From positions 551,001-615,000 of the forward strand of contig JAFMOC010000096.1 of the NCBI GenBank assembly GCA_019802505.1: a DNA stretch of 64,000 nucleotides, in the 5' to 3' direction. The notes below the pieces were generated by a model, which was given only the letters and a program-made list of their open reading frames with translations, did not search any database and was not told where the DNA came from. Position numbers and translations under genes: made by a program. The DNA is from Corydoras sp. C115 (Eukaryota; Chordata; Actinopteri; Siluriformes; Callichthyidae). Positions 42,652 to 56,259 of the stretch are shown here, piece after piece (position 1 is the first letter of the stretch; every line of letters begins with the position of its first letter).

Positions 42652-45600
42652 AAAAGTAATAAGCTCAAGAACACCAGAGACAGGAAACAAAATTGGAGAA
42701 GAAACTTGAGGGCATTTATTATTTTTTTCCTCATACTAAATGTTTTGTAAAAACAATACAATAAAATGAAAAACATGTCAGAAAGCTAAAAGCAGATTTT
42801 CTCCTGCTACAATCTCAAAAAATATTTACACAACAGCATCAAACTTACAGCTTTAGTGTAACTACTATTGGTTCTACCTTTATATTACTAATAGTATTAT
42901 TGGCATAGAAAAAGAGGTAGGGTAGATCTGCTTCATACTGATGATGATAAAATTGAAAGAAAATGTGTCGTCCCCATCAAACAGACAGAAAGACAGAAAG
43001 TCCACTGCATCTTACTCAACTGACCAGGAATGAGACGGGTAGGTGGTCAACAGATGGATGGACAGGCCGCCGCAGACGCACCGACGGATCGATGCGGCAC
43101 TAATGAAAGAAAATCAGCAGACAGTAATTCAGGTGAGAACTACTTGGAAGACCGGGCATTGGAAAAAGGTATGTCATCCAAGAATGGACGAGATAGAAAG
43201 GGTCAGTTAAAAAAAATTTACAAGAGTGCAAAAAAAAAAAAAGGAAAAAAAAAAAGCACCGTAATTCATTAATAAGGCAACTAAACAAAGCAACTCATGC
43301 CTGCTTCTCATTTTGGTTCAAGCCTGGTTCATGCTTCAGCCAGATAATGATTCTGAAACCGTTGGAAGAGTGAATTAACGAAATAATTGTGATTGAAGCC
43401 TCTAAACAGTAAATAAAATAAAAAAAAAAAAAATACAAGGAATGTTGCTACAAACATCCCTAATTATTCTAATAGTTTTTAATCATTGGTGAGTCTTTGG
43501 TGCATACAGTGCAAACTAAACCAAACAATATATTAATGTTAAACCCCAACGACCAAATCCAGGTGACACTGGCAGGACAAGAACCCCCGAATAACAAATA
43601 ACCCTGAGACCAAAACTCAGTGGGACTCAGAGCCTTATGAGATGCTTATGAGAAAAAAACAACAACTACATATTAAAATTAAAAGCAGGTTAAAAAACAG
43701 CAAAAAAACAATCAGGCCTGATTAACTAGTTTCTGACCGACGGTCTTATGGATCCTAGTTTCCGATAGTTTCTAGTATGCGCAGCTCAGAGGGCCTACTG
43801 AAAGAGAATGTGCAGGCAGGTTGTATTATCCGGGTTTCCTGGTGGATTCTTCATGCATGAACCCACTACATACTACAAGGTTTTAAGAAGAACTTGAATA
43901 ATCTCCCAAAAGCTCATCATAATCATGCATTGTTTAAAAACTACAAATCCAGAGCAGGGTTTGGTAATTGGGTCTTAAGAGGTCACTCTGACTGAGACTT
44001 AATACAGCTGTATGGTACGCATGGTACCCAGTGCATCATTTTAAATATGACCTCTCTATATTTTTTATTTTCATATATTATTGGTCGTATGGAGGCTGGA
44101 CACCGAGGTGGTAAAATGCCCAGGTCTGTTTCAGGGACTTGGTCACAGAGGGAGTGTTTTGTTCCTATTGTTACCGTTTTGGGGTTCTGAGCTTAAAGAT
44201 TTGCATGAATTCTTTTCAAAACAATGTAAATGTAACCTCGCTGACAATTCACCCAAATGCTTCAAATATACAGATTCTTCCCGGTTTCTAAATCATTTCA
44301 ATGTTTTAATTTCCATCGTGCGAAACTCTGAGGGTCAGAGACGGGGTAATTCGAACCTGGATGGACCCGCATGAACCGTGGCTTTGAGAGAACGTCTGTC
44401 CAGGTTTTCTGAAGCACCTCTGAAGAAGCCTGAACCAGGGTTTAAGTCACAGACCAATTAAACTCACCAAATAATCAAATAAGCAGCCCATTCTTTCAAC
44501 AACGGAACAATATTAAATTCAGTGGAACCTTGCGCATGGTGCGGGTCTGTCAATGTTTAAACCCACGCATCTTTTAATCAGCGAACCCACAGGACGAGCC
44601 GACATTTACACAATCAACTTCACATCGTTCCAGGAGCTGCTTTACAGAAGCGTTCCCTCACATTTTACATGCTGCATCATAAAACTGACAGAACGTTTTC
44701 AAAACGTCTTCGCCGATTGCGTGGTTCGTTTTAATTAGTCAGACTAGGACAGCGTCACATGCGGTCATTTGCAGCTACTAGGCTATTTCGCAAATAATAG
44801 CTGTATCCCTTCGACGACCGTCATTACGAACTTTCGACGGCACGGCTTCTGAGATCATCAGCTCTAAAGAAGGGCCTTTACTTTGGAACCGCATCCAGCG
44901 AATTCATTAGTGTTGTGAACGTCTGATCCTTCCAAGACCGTAATGGCAGTGTTAACTAATAAGAGCCACTTGAAAGCGGAGTTTAAATGTTTAACTTCAG
45001 CTTTAGTTAAACCGTTCTCACTGTTAGGTTACTTAAGATAATTCATAAGGCAGTGTGGATTCAGCTAAGTAGCTATAGTCATGCTTACAATGGCAAATGC
45101 TTATTTAAACGTTCTAATCATCTAATTCTTAATAAATGTGTCTTCCGTCAGAAGTCAAGGCTACTCGTCTCGAAAACATTCTAAAACTAAGTTACGTCAG
45201 CTACGTCACAATCTCGACTACACTGTATCTCACATTAAGAACACAAAGCACCATGATTACAGAACACAACCTTGTTAGAGCAAACACCCATCAGTTTTAG
45301 GATGCAGAGTGCCTATTACCATTAAACAGTCTACAGTTCTTCATTATGAACAGAACTGGTTATTAATCAACAGATGGCAGCACTACGTTTTAGAAACCCC
45401 ATCTAAAACACACATTAGCATTACAGATATTTTAACTAAACAATATAGGAGCTCCATATCAAATCAGCATGTCATTTGGGCCACAGCCAAGGACACGGGG
45501 TGTGGATGATGGGTGTGGATGTCTTTCAGGCATCTGTTAAAGCGTATTTTCGCGTTTAAACCCATTAGGTATTTAGATTTGTTTGCCGACATTTGACATC

Positions 45601-47183
45601 TTTTCAGACACACGGCTTTAACGATTAAGGGGGTGAAGTGTTGCAAAGCCGTAAATTACAAGCCTAGTGATCACGGCTTGTGAATGGAAGTGTTAATTCC
45701 ACAGCATCCTAATTTGGTCGGATCAATAAAGATGATCTCCTAGCTGAAGTTTTTTGTTGGATGGTTCGCAGGTTTTAGAATAAGGACTTATATCTGAGAG
45801 ACCGTCTATAGTTACTAATTAAATAACGGAAAGAACTGAAAGTAAAATCAAGCCGTGGTAATATTGAAGAGAGGAGCGACAACATATTAATTTTTCCTTC
45901 CTTGATCCTCTCTCTCGCTCTCTTTTGCTCTTGTTCTTAAATCCCTTTCTCCTTTGGACCAGTTTATGGTTTAATGAGAGCACGCGTGAGAAAACATGAA
46001 ACAAAAGGTTAAACATACTCAGTCATAGATTTCTTTACCAAATAAATCTATAAGGATCAGAGCCCTAAAAATAAAACTAATAATCACCAGTTGCTTTTTT
46101 GTAGTGTCCTGTAGATAAAAGGTAACGAACTAGTGATTTCTCTATCTGTTCTGCTAAATGTGTTTGTGTAAACCAGCTCCGAACACAAGAACACGTAGAT
46201 GTATAAATGATAACCCACGATAAAGAAGCACATTCTGGGTGTTTCAGTTTCAATTGGCCCTAAAGTTTTACCCATAACCTGAAATTTAACATTTCTTGGA
46301 CGTGAGAAACATCATGATGTCATAGGAAGGTGTCACCTGCCCCACCTCTGGTACCAGCATATCTAAGATTGCTCCATGACATCATCAAGCTCTCAAGACC
46401 TGGCCTGACCTCAGCAGATTTGGATTATTTTATTTATTTTTTTGCAGACCCCATATGTTCCATAACATTCCATAACGAGGAGCGACATTTAAAATGGCTT
46501 AGACCAGTTATACATAAAGGTTTAAGGCCAATAAGGGGAGGGGGAAGAGTCTGTAACACCATCACACATCCTTCAAAATAGTGCTTAAAAACAAAATTAA
46601 AGATGTCAGGCATGAAACCTCTACCGATGCATCTTTTCTCCTTGAAAATGAGCACCAATTGTAATATTTGGCATCTTGCATGCAGTAAAAACAGTGGCAG
46701 AAGGCAGATTTAGAATTCTATATACTATGTATGTACTGTATTTGTAAGTGTTCTGTTTTAAAAGACAGATAGATTTTTTTAAATATGATTCTTCAAAATG
46801 TACGTATTTACACTTGGTTGGTGCCCACATCAGTTTAGAAACAAAAGACTGGTTCAAGCCAGCAGGTCAGAATTAGGTTTCGGTTAATTATGCCAGTGGA
46901 AAGTGGTGCGGCTCGACTAATTATTACGGGACGTTAATAAGAATCTGTACTGTCTGTCAATCACGGCAAAAGACAATAACCTGTTATTGGACTTCCCATG
47001 TAGATTAGCATAATCCAAAAGCCTAGTGTTAGTAAAATTCAGATTCATCATCCTTCTGGTGCAGCCCATACAGAATGGACGTAAGGTTCCATAGAATCTG
47101 GCTATGGCCTGAAAGGAATGGGGTGGGACATGGTGGAATCGGGGTGGTTGATTGGTCCCAAGGTGTTTCAGTGGGTTTAGGGA
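42652..47183. other. SINE-poor intergenic DNA, may include nampt 3' UTR
   Basis: 4.5 kb without a young SINE, in contrast with everything to the left. It contains a few A-rich runs (43230-43258, 43420-43432). Open frames here are short and match no family that I know. The part nearest 47183 is presumably the nampt 3' untranslated region; AATAAA occurs on the minus strand at about 46429-46434. Confidence 0.45.
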
Positions 47184-49566
47184 TTAGTGCACACCATTCA
47201 TGATGTGTTTCTGGTGGATGTCCAGCGCGTTGCTGTGATCCTGGTTGTGCTGTGCCAGGTCGAGGTCCTCATCCCAGAGACGGGCGTTCTTCCGGATCTC
47301 ATCCAGAGTGTACTCCTTCAGAAGGGTCCCATTCTCAAACACTGTTACCAGCATGTCCTAAACACAGCAGGTTCGGTGGTCATTTGGTGGTTAGGGGTAT
47401 TTTATTTGACTTTTTACGAAGCATAAACTAAGCTTATAAAATGAATATATATGGAATAATCAGCTCACCTCTTCCGGTTTACCCGCCCCTTTCTCCACGG
47501 TCTCTATAAAGCCGTCAGAATTTCTCCTCAGTGAGAGACGACCTCGCTTCGATCCTTTTGACGGGTCGGTCACTGGCTGCTTATACACGTCTGTCTGCAT
47601 TCGTGCAAAAAAATACAGAGCCAATTAAAGTGTTCTGACCGAGTACCTGTGCCATTCAGAACGTCATTAAACAAAACGCAAGCTCACCCCTTTGCCATTG
47701 GTCTCAACGTAGCTGCATTTGAAAGCACAGTTAAGTGTGTCCCTGTTGAGTTTCTGCAGCAAAGCGCTCCCGCAGCCAAAAAACACATTCTCTGCGCTCC
47801 AGCCCTCATCACTGAGCTTCTTCAGGATCTGAGACACAAGACACTGAGACACTTTATCATTTATAACAATTATTAGTACTTCTAATCAAGATCAGAATTG
47901 TTTTTGGCCATGCACGTCAACATGTACAACAAATCACTGCAGAAGTAAAAGGGGGTCACCACTATTAATTACCTTGTCGACAGAGCAGAGGTCTATCCCG
48001 TCTCCCTGGATGATACGCAGATATGATGGAAGCACCTTGTAGCCTACAGAGTTTAAAGAACTGCTGAAACGTTCCTCTAATATCTTGATTACCTGTTGAG
48101 AAAAAAGGCTTTAAATGTTCTTGTGTTTAATTACACGAGTAACAAAGCACTAATCAAATCAAAGTGACACATCAGTGAGTCATTAAGAAGCCATGACGAA
48201 TCTCACAAACCAGCCTGACACATTCAGGCTCGCAACTGGAATTACGAAAAACATCTTGTATACATCATAATCCTGCCCGTTTCGAGTGATTTCTGATTAT
48301 TAGTGGAAAATTCAATAGCTAAAATTCTCAGTTAAAACTAAATGTATTAATATTCCCCAACGGACGTAATGTCACTCACCTCCAGCAGTGTCTCTGTGGG
48401 GTCTCCAGAGTCGGGCCGGATAACGAGAGCGGAATCATCGTTGCGCTCCATCACTCTCTCCTTCAGTTTATCACCCCAGATGTGCCTGCAGGCTTTGAAG
48501 ATGTCATAGCTGTCGCTCACCACAGCCACAGGACCAGTGGGGAACTTGTCCAACAGACATTCATATGCTTCTTTCTCTCTGTTGCGACCCCATGAGATAA
48601 TGGTGCTAATAAAAGAAGTGGGAAAGAAATATCTTTAGAATGTGGCAAAAAAAAAGCCCACAGTAAACCTAATCAGGTACAGGGAGGACATGCAGCTTCT
48701 TATTGATGTGAGGCAAAAGCAGTAAATGCTGTGCCACCATTTAACCCCGATTTATTATGTACAACGATCCATACATTATATTCTTTAAGAAGCAAAAGTA
48801 TTTGAATGAAGTTATTGATGATCATGAGCCCAAAGGAGAACAAGTTCTCTAAAGAGATTAGACTTCACTTATAATAGTCAGAGAGAATGTGTTCAAATAA
48901 ACAAAATTAAGGACCCTACCCCTCCACCACCCACATGAGTGTTCAATCAATGAAGATCACTCCAGGGTGCAAAAAGTGGAAAAATATGCCAAAATTTTAA
49001 AAATACCCAAAAAAAAACCATAATGCCGTCTTTCATTCATTCATTCATTCATTATTATCTCCCGCTTTATCCTCTATTAGGGTCGCGGTGGGGTTCCCCA
49101 TGCCCATCCAGGGGAGAACATCTCGGGCCCAGGACAGGGCGCCAATCTATCGCTGGGCACACACTCACTCACACAGACACACTCTATATGGGGCAGTTTT
49201 TTGAGAATTCAATTGACTTGATCCATGTTTTTGGACTGTGGGAGGAAACCGGAGAACCCGGAGGAAACCCACGCAGACACGGGGAGAACATGGAAACCAT
49301 CTTCACCCAGATGGGGATTCGAACCGGGAATCCCTAGCGCTGAGAGGCGAACGTGCTAAACACTAAGCCACCTTGCTGCCATAATGCCGTCTTTTGTTAA
49401 ATAAAATAAATAAAAATATATGATTCTTTTTTTGGGTCACATTTTTGGAGAAATTTGTTCTGGAACGTTCAAGCACCGTGTTTACATCATCCAAAAACAC
49501 TAACAATATGAACTGCTCATGCTTAAAGAACAAATATCACACAGTCCTAATTCACTTGCTTCATTT

Positions 49567-49611
<45 letters not shown>

Positions 49612-52600
49612 CTGAGAAACAAAGGACAGCACATATGAACACAATAGCAACATCAGTAAGATTCAGGAATGTAACGTACATGTGAGGAATATAAACAGAA
49701 TGTACGCTCGGTAGATTAACTTGTTTTACTAGAACACCAGGATCCATTGGTGTCACGGCAAGAGCTTCGTAAACAAAGGTTGAATCAAAACTAAAAGTGA
49801 TACGATCTGATCAAAATAAAACCAAAATATAACGCTGCCTATAAATCAGACTGAAGCAGAAAGACACAAAACAACACAACTTAAAGGCCTGTTGTAAAAA
49901 TACCTTTAAATTTAGTCACCTTTAATTTAAACTAATATAAAATACAGACAGTAAACGCACCTGTGTTCAGCAGCAGGTATGGAGTGACCTGCCATGGGGC
50001 AGTTGTAGTAGCGCTGGGCCATAAGCAGTCCGGCCACGGTGTCTGTACTGCAGAAGTTAACCAAGTGAGCAGCTCCGCCCAACGCTGCGGACTGCACGAG
50101 ACAAAATGTCTGTTAGCCGGGGGTCGGCTGGAGCCAAAATGAATAAACCTGCCTAAAAATAAAGTCCTGTAGTTCTCCACTGACCTATTATTTATATCAT
50201 AGACAAAGAACTGGCTCTGTCGTCTGGTGTGGCACCAGATCGCCAAGAGACCATTTATAAAATGAAAAGCTGATTGTCAGCTCCAGATTTTCAGCGCATC
50301 ACGTATCCCTGCGGATATAATGCCATCATGTTCAAGCCCTTCGCTAATGCCATCTAAAAGGAGATTTATCAGAGGAAGACCGAGCAGTTGGAATTTGGCA
50401 CTAATGAAGCTTGAAGGTCTGTTGCTCTGAACATCATCAACCTTCAGCCGTACATTTTAAACCCAGACAAATCAATAATCTTCACGGCAGAAGGCGTGCA
50501 GACCGATTTCCCTTCCTATTCACTTCAGCCGCTTGGTGTGCGATTCATCAGATCTGGCACCGATTACTGACCAAGATGAAATCAATTATACGTACAGTTT
50601 ACAAAAGTCCTCCATCCATCATCATCATCATCATCATCATCATCCAAAAGTCCTTCATCACAACAGACTCACCATTCCTTCATGCATACACCCACAATCT
50701 CTCCCATCAAGCCAGCCATCCATTTCTCTATTAATCTAACTAGCAATCCCTCCCTCAATCTGTGCAAGCAGTCACTCCTTCCTCCATCCACACATCTACA
50801 CATACCTCGCTCCATTCAGTCAGCAGTTCTTCCCTCCATCTCTGCTTCCAGACACTTTTTCCTCTCGGCGTACCATTCCCTTCTCCCCCATTAATGCATC
50901 CAACCACCTCTTCCCCCATCCCCACATTATCCTATCCCTCTCTTCCTTTATGCAACAGTTCATCCATGCATCCAGCCATTTTCTGTCTCTGTGGCACCTT
51001 TCGGCGGCACGGTGGCTTAGTGGTTTAGCACGTTCGCCTCTCAGCGCTAGGGATTCCCGGTTCGAATCCCCATCTGGGTGGAGTTTCCATGTTCTCCCCG
51101 TGTCTGCGTGGGTTTCCTCTGGGTTCTCCGGTTTCCGGTTTCCTCCCACAGTCCAAAAACATGGATCAAGTTAATTGAATTCTCAAAATTGCCCCATATA
51201 GAGTGTGTCTGTGTGAGTGAGTGTGTGCCCAGCGATGGATTGGCGCCCTGTCCTGGGTCTATCTGCCCAGCGACCGAAACGTTCTCCCCTGGATGGGCAT
51301 GGGGAACCCCACCACTACCCTAATAGAGGATAAAGTGGAAGATAATGAATGAATGAATGTGGCACCTTTTCTCACACCGATGCCTCCACCTACCCACCCT
51401 CACTCCATCTACACTTACACCCTCTTCTCTTGGTCATCCACACCCATTTTATCTGCTATCCTATCCCTTACTCTCTTATCTACGCACAGCCACAAGTTTT
51501 GCTCATCGAGTGACTTATCCATTATGTAGCTCTTCACTTATTATTCCCTTCCTTCACATACTCAATGTGCCCATGTGTTTGCCTGTTCATCTGTTTATCC
51601 CTTATCCCAGTATCCACTCCAGTCTGTGCAATATATCTGTAACTCACTGACCTGACCAATATAATTCATTCCCAAAATGGTCTATTAAACCTCAAGAGAA
51701 GTCATCCAGATCAGAGATGATTTGGAAAATACAAAAGGCTCTTCGTCTATGAACTACATTACAGTTTTGTATCTTAATTCTCCTCTCCAGTCCATTAAAC
51801 TGCTTTCAGGCCGAACGCTCTGCCTCAGCAAGCAGCATGGAATAATGTCTTTTTAAATGCACATTGCTTGGCCTGAAATCCAAAACAGCAGCCCTCACAA
51901 AAAAAACCCAAAACAATTCTCATTAAACTTTTGGAATCGGTAATGGAAACTTGAGAACATCGTCAAATAAGGTCTGCAACGAGAAAACTACAGAAATCAC
52001 CAGAACCCGCTAATCTAGAAATGGCAGGGTAAGAATTAGGAATATGCCGATGAGTTATTTACATAAGCAAGTTCATGCCAAAACACGCACAAACAAAAAC
52101 AAGAGGCAGCACTAAAACTTGTTGTAGCTTTAGAACCCAATATATATATATACACATATTCCACATTATTTTCAGGAGGAACAAAACTAACTGCCCTCTA
52201 TAGTCAACGATGTCTAAGTAACATATGGTGTCCATTAGGTTCCCTTCTCTGTGTTCCACATATGCTGGCACTATTTGTTATTTGTCAACATGGCATGTGC
52301 TTGCACAGTTACGCTGATGACACACAGCTGTATGCAAAACCAAATCAAAAAAATCATTTCGGTAAACTTATGGGATTGTGTGCAGAACATTAAACATAAT
52401 GTTCTATTACTGAAATCAAACAATCAGGCTTTTAAGGAAATTAAGCTGTTAACAGAAGGATCCCTGATTACATGTTAATATTTCTTTTTATTTGTAACTT
52501 ATTCAGTGGTAAAGGACAATTAGCATTAAGATATCTGTGAGGTTTTAAATTCTTAAGAATCTTTGTACTTAGTTATGGTAGCTAACATAAGATTAGTATA

Positions 52601-55600
52601 TGACCATCATTCATAATTTCTTAGACACGTCAGGATGTCAGGATGGAATAATGAATACCTCCTGAGATGAGACTCCTCTGTAACCAAAGTCATGCAGCTT
52701 AAATTCCAGTCCTTCCAAACTTCCTGATGTGGCTTTAAGGTGTTTGGCCAGAATCTTTTTGAACTCTCTGGAGATGGTTGCTACGGTTATAGGGTACCAC
52801 ATTTGAACCAGCATTGTCTGCAAAGATCAACACATTTAATTAAAAAAACATGACTTGGAAAACACCATCGTAAGAACATCCATCATACGCGGGGCAACGA
52901 TTGATGCATGCCTTAACCAATATTCATTCATTATCTTCCGCTTTGTCCTATATTAGGGTCGCGGGGGGGGGGGTTCCCCATGTCCATCCAGGGGAGAACG
53001 TTTCGGGTGCTGGGCAGATACACCCAGGACAGGGCGCCAATCTATCTCTGGGCACACACTCACACAGACACACGCACACATACACACACTATATGGGGCA
53101 ATTTGGAGAACTCAATTGACTTGATCCATGTTTTTGGACTGTGGGAGGGAACCGGAGAACCCGGAGGAAACCCACGCGGACACAGGGAGAACATGGAAAC
53201 TCTACCCAGATGGGGATTCGAAGTGGGAATCCCTAGTGGTGAGAGGCGAACGTGCTAAACCACTAAGCCACCGTGCCGCCCGCTTTAACCAATATGATTA
53301 ATAAAATGATCAAATTCGAATATGCTTTTAGTTTTTAATTTTAAATAATTTGGTCAAAAATACATTTGTATGAACACACTGATTAGTTCTTGTCAGCTAG
53401 GCACTTGCTGCTTTTACCCTTTAACCACCTGAAACGTTGAACGCTGAAATATACTCTACCAAACCTCAATGTAGTTGGTGAGCCAGAAGAACTCCGGATC
53501 TGTGTTCTCCACAGTGAACAGAACATTTCCAATGGGAACAATCTTTCCCTCGGGGACGGCTTTGATGCGGATTGGAAGACGCCCGTCGTATCTCTGACAG
53601 AAACACAAATTACGAGAGCACAGCTTCAAACGAAACTGTAATGGGAAGGGTAAGGGACAAACAAAGATAAAGGTGACATGGTAATACCTCCAACAGTTTC
53701 CTCCATCCTTCCTCATGAAACACTGGCTGCTTAAAATGCATTTGGTAAAAAAGTTTTGCCTCCTGGATTTTTTCCTCGGTGACAACGCACCCTAAAAGAA
53801 AAAGGTCAAAGGGAATGTTAAAAACACTTTTACCCAAAAATACTTTCTCTGAAATATATAACTCTGAAATATATAACATTAGGCCCTTAAAGCAGCTGCA
53901 TTGGACTCACAGGTACCAACACGCGTAATAACTCTTAAAGTTTCACATTCTATTCTTTTACAGTGTGTCAGATACAGACAATGGCAATTATCTATTTATC
54001 AAGACATAAAACTTTGTAAATAATCTTAAATCACCATCAGTTAACTATCTCTTTAAAAAGGCCAAAATTAGTGCATCAATTAGACAATAATTCAGGACAA
54101 TTCACATTATTTGCAACTCTCATAGATAACAGCACATATAAAAGTTTTTTTTTCTAAAGAAACATCACTATAACGTGCTAATAACATTATTTTAAGAACC
54201 GTATTACAGCAATTTAAAAATGACTATTGATTATTTACCAATACTCAAAACCAAACTTTGGTTGCTTAAGAAATCATTGCCATTGTCTGATTCTTCTCAT
54301 CATGATGCCCTATACAATTTCTATTAGAGACAGATGTGGACTGCAGACAGGTCATTTAAACACACACTCTGTGTCTATGTAACATTCAGAATGAGGCCTG
54401 GTCTGCTGAAATATCTACAGACTTCCTGGGGGGGAGAAAAAAAATAAACATTGCCTTAATGCTACCATATGTCTGTCTAAAGTCGCAATTTATGCCTTAA
54501 AGTCAAGGTACCTACATGCACCTCACCCATACAGTAGACAATGAACCACCACACACAAAACAGACTTGTGCTTTTGCAGGCTTCATTGTTGTCCAGATAA
54601 CTAAGGATGAATGCTAATGAAATATTAAAGTACTCCCGAACCCATGTGGCTGTATTACTCACAGTATATTAATGTTTTTTTCATGGAATACTGACTTTGT
54701 ACTCAAGATTTTATTTTGTGACTCTTTTCCTGACATGTATAAAAGTGGTTAATTATTTACAATGGAATTCTTTATAACCCTGCATTGAGAAATTCTTTTT
54801 TTTTTTTTTTTATGTTTCTCGTTATATTAAATTAAATTGGTCAAATAATTAATTGAATTCCCAATCGGTTTATAAAACAATGATGCTGATCTGTGAGAAG
54901 CAAAAAGAAAAGCTTGTTAAGTTTCTTGTAGCTCGTCGTGTTTAACAAAAAGATCCACCTGACATTTAAAACAATGGGACGTTAGGTGGCTTGAATCGTC
55001 ATATGGCCTGATCATGTGTTATAGACTAATCTGTTCAGGCTGAAACACATTCTTGCCGTCTGTCCTTGCACAAAAGCCATGGCTTACTTTGCACAAGGAC
55101 ACGCCTTGCTAACAAGAGCTTCAGCAAACACGTGGAACCCATGTGACTGGATATTCAGCAGTGTCATTAAAATAGAGGGCAATTATATGAGATTTACCAC
55201 ATATTTCATATCGTATTTATATAAAAATAAAGTTATTAAGTAAGCAGTATGGTGCTATAACAGCATTATAGGGCATTTCTGGCAGTGTTGCTTGTTCTCT
55301 CAATGCCTGTGTAAGTTTTCTCCCATAATCAAAAAAAAGATTTTTTTATAGATTTTTATAGATCTATTTTCATAGATTTCACATTGATATTAATGTGTAT
55401 GAATCTGTTTGCCCAAAGATGAACTGGTGACCTGTTCAGAATGTTCCAAGATATGCAACAGCATCATTTGCGACCTGTATTCAAGTGGCTTAATGTTTTT
55501 TTTTTATATTAGAATAATAAACATCATTGATCATTCACTACCATAATAAAACATTTTATTTATCAGTTGATAATTAATTTTCCACAAATATAAGAAACAT

Positions 55601-56217
55601 TCAGTAACAATTATTACAACGCTTTTACTTTTGTGCCTTTTGATATTGCATCCGCTTAGCACTTTCCTTCTAACGTTTATTGGTGGAATACAATTACCAA
55701 CTGCACACAGGCCACAAGATCAATACACAAGTAGACATTATACACTAAACCACTCATTGATTATTCTCCCAGACAGCTGCTTTAATGAGCATCAAAGAAA
55801 TATCAGCATCTCTGAACTAAAAAATTGAAATCAGCTGTAACACCTGCGATATATTTCTTCATGAGGTACTGCAGCCCGAAAAAGACCACTTCGCTGAACT
55901 GTGACCCCTTCTTGCGCCGGCACTCGAAGTAAGAATACACTTTGTTGACATCTGGAGGGTACTGTTTATAGTGTGTGATCTGGAAAGACAGAAAAGGAAG
56001 CATGAGGACCGATCGAGATAACGTTACAGAATATAGTCCTATTCTTGGCAGTGTTAAAAATTGCAGAGCAGGTTCACAATTGTACACTTTTACACCAAGT
56101 GGGCAGTTTAGGAGTTCATAATAACCTAGCGTGCTACTGGACTGGGGAAGTCAAAACTGGAACTCCTGTAAGAAACCCACACAAAGTCAGTGGGAATGTG
56201 TGAAGACTAAAAAGACC

Positions 56218-56259
<42 letters not shown>

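Noticed and set aside
43030..43272. 80-codon Lys-rich open frame
   Set aside because: Its basic end comes from A-rich simple sequence. No homology recognised and no splice context.
44081..44374. 97-codon open frame between synpr and nampt, considered as a sentan or other linked gene
   Set aside because: No family resemblance, no clear splice sites, and length within chance expectation.
50617..50645. His-repeat coding region
   Set aside because: It is an (ATC)n microsatellite in an intron read as CAT codons.
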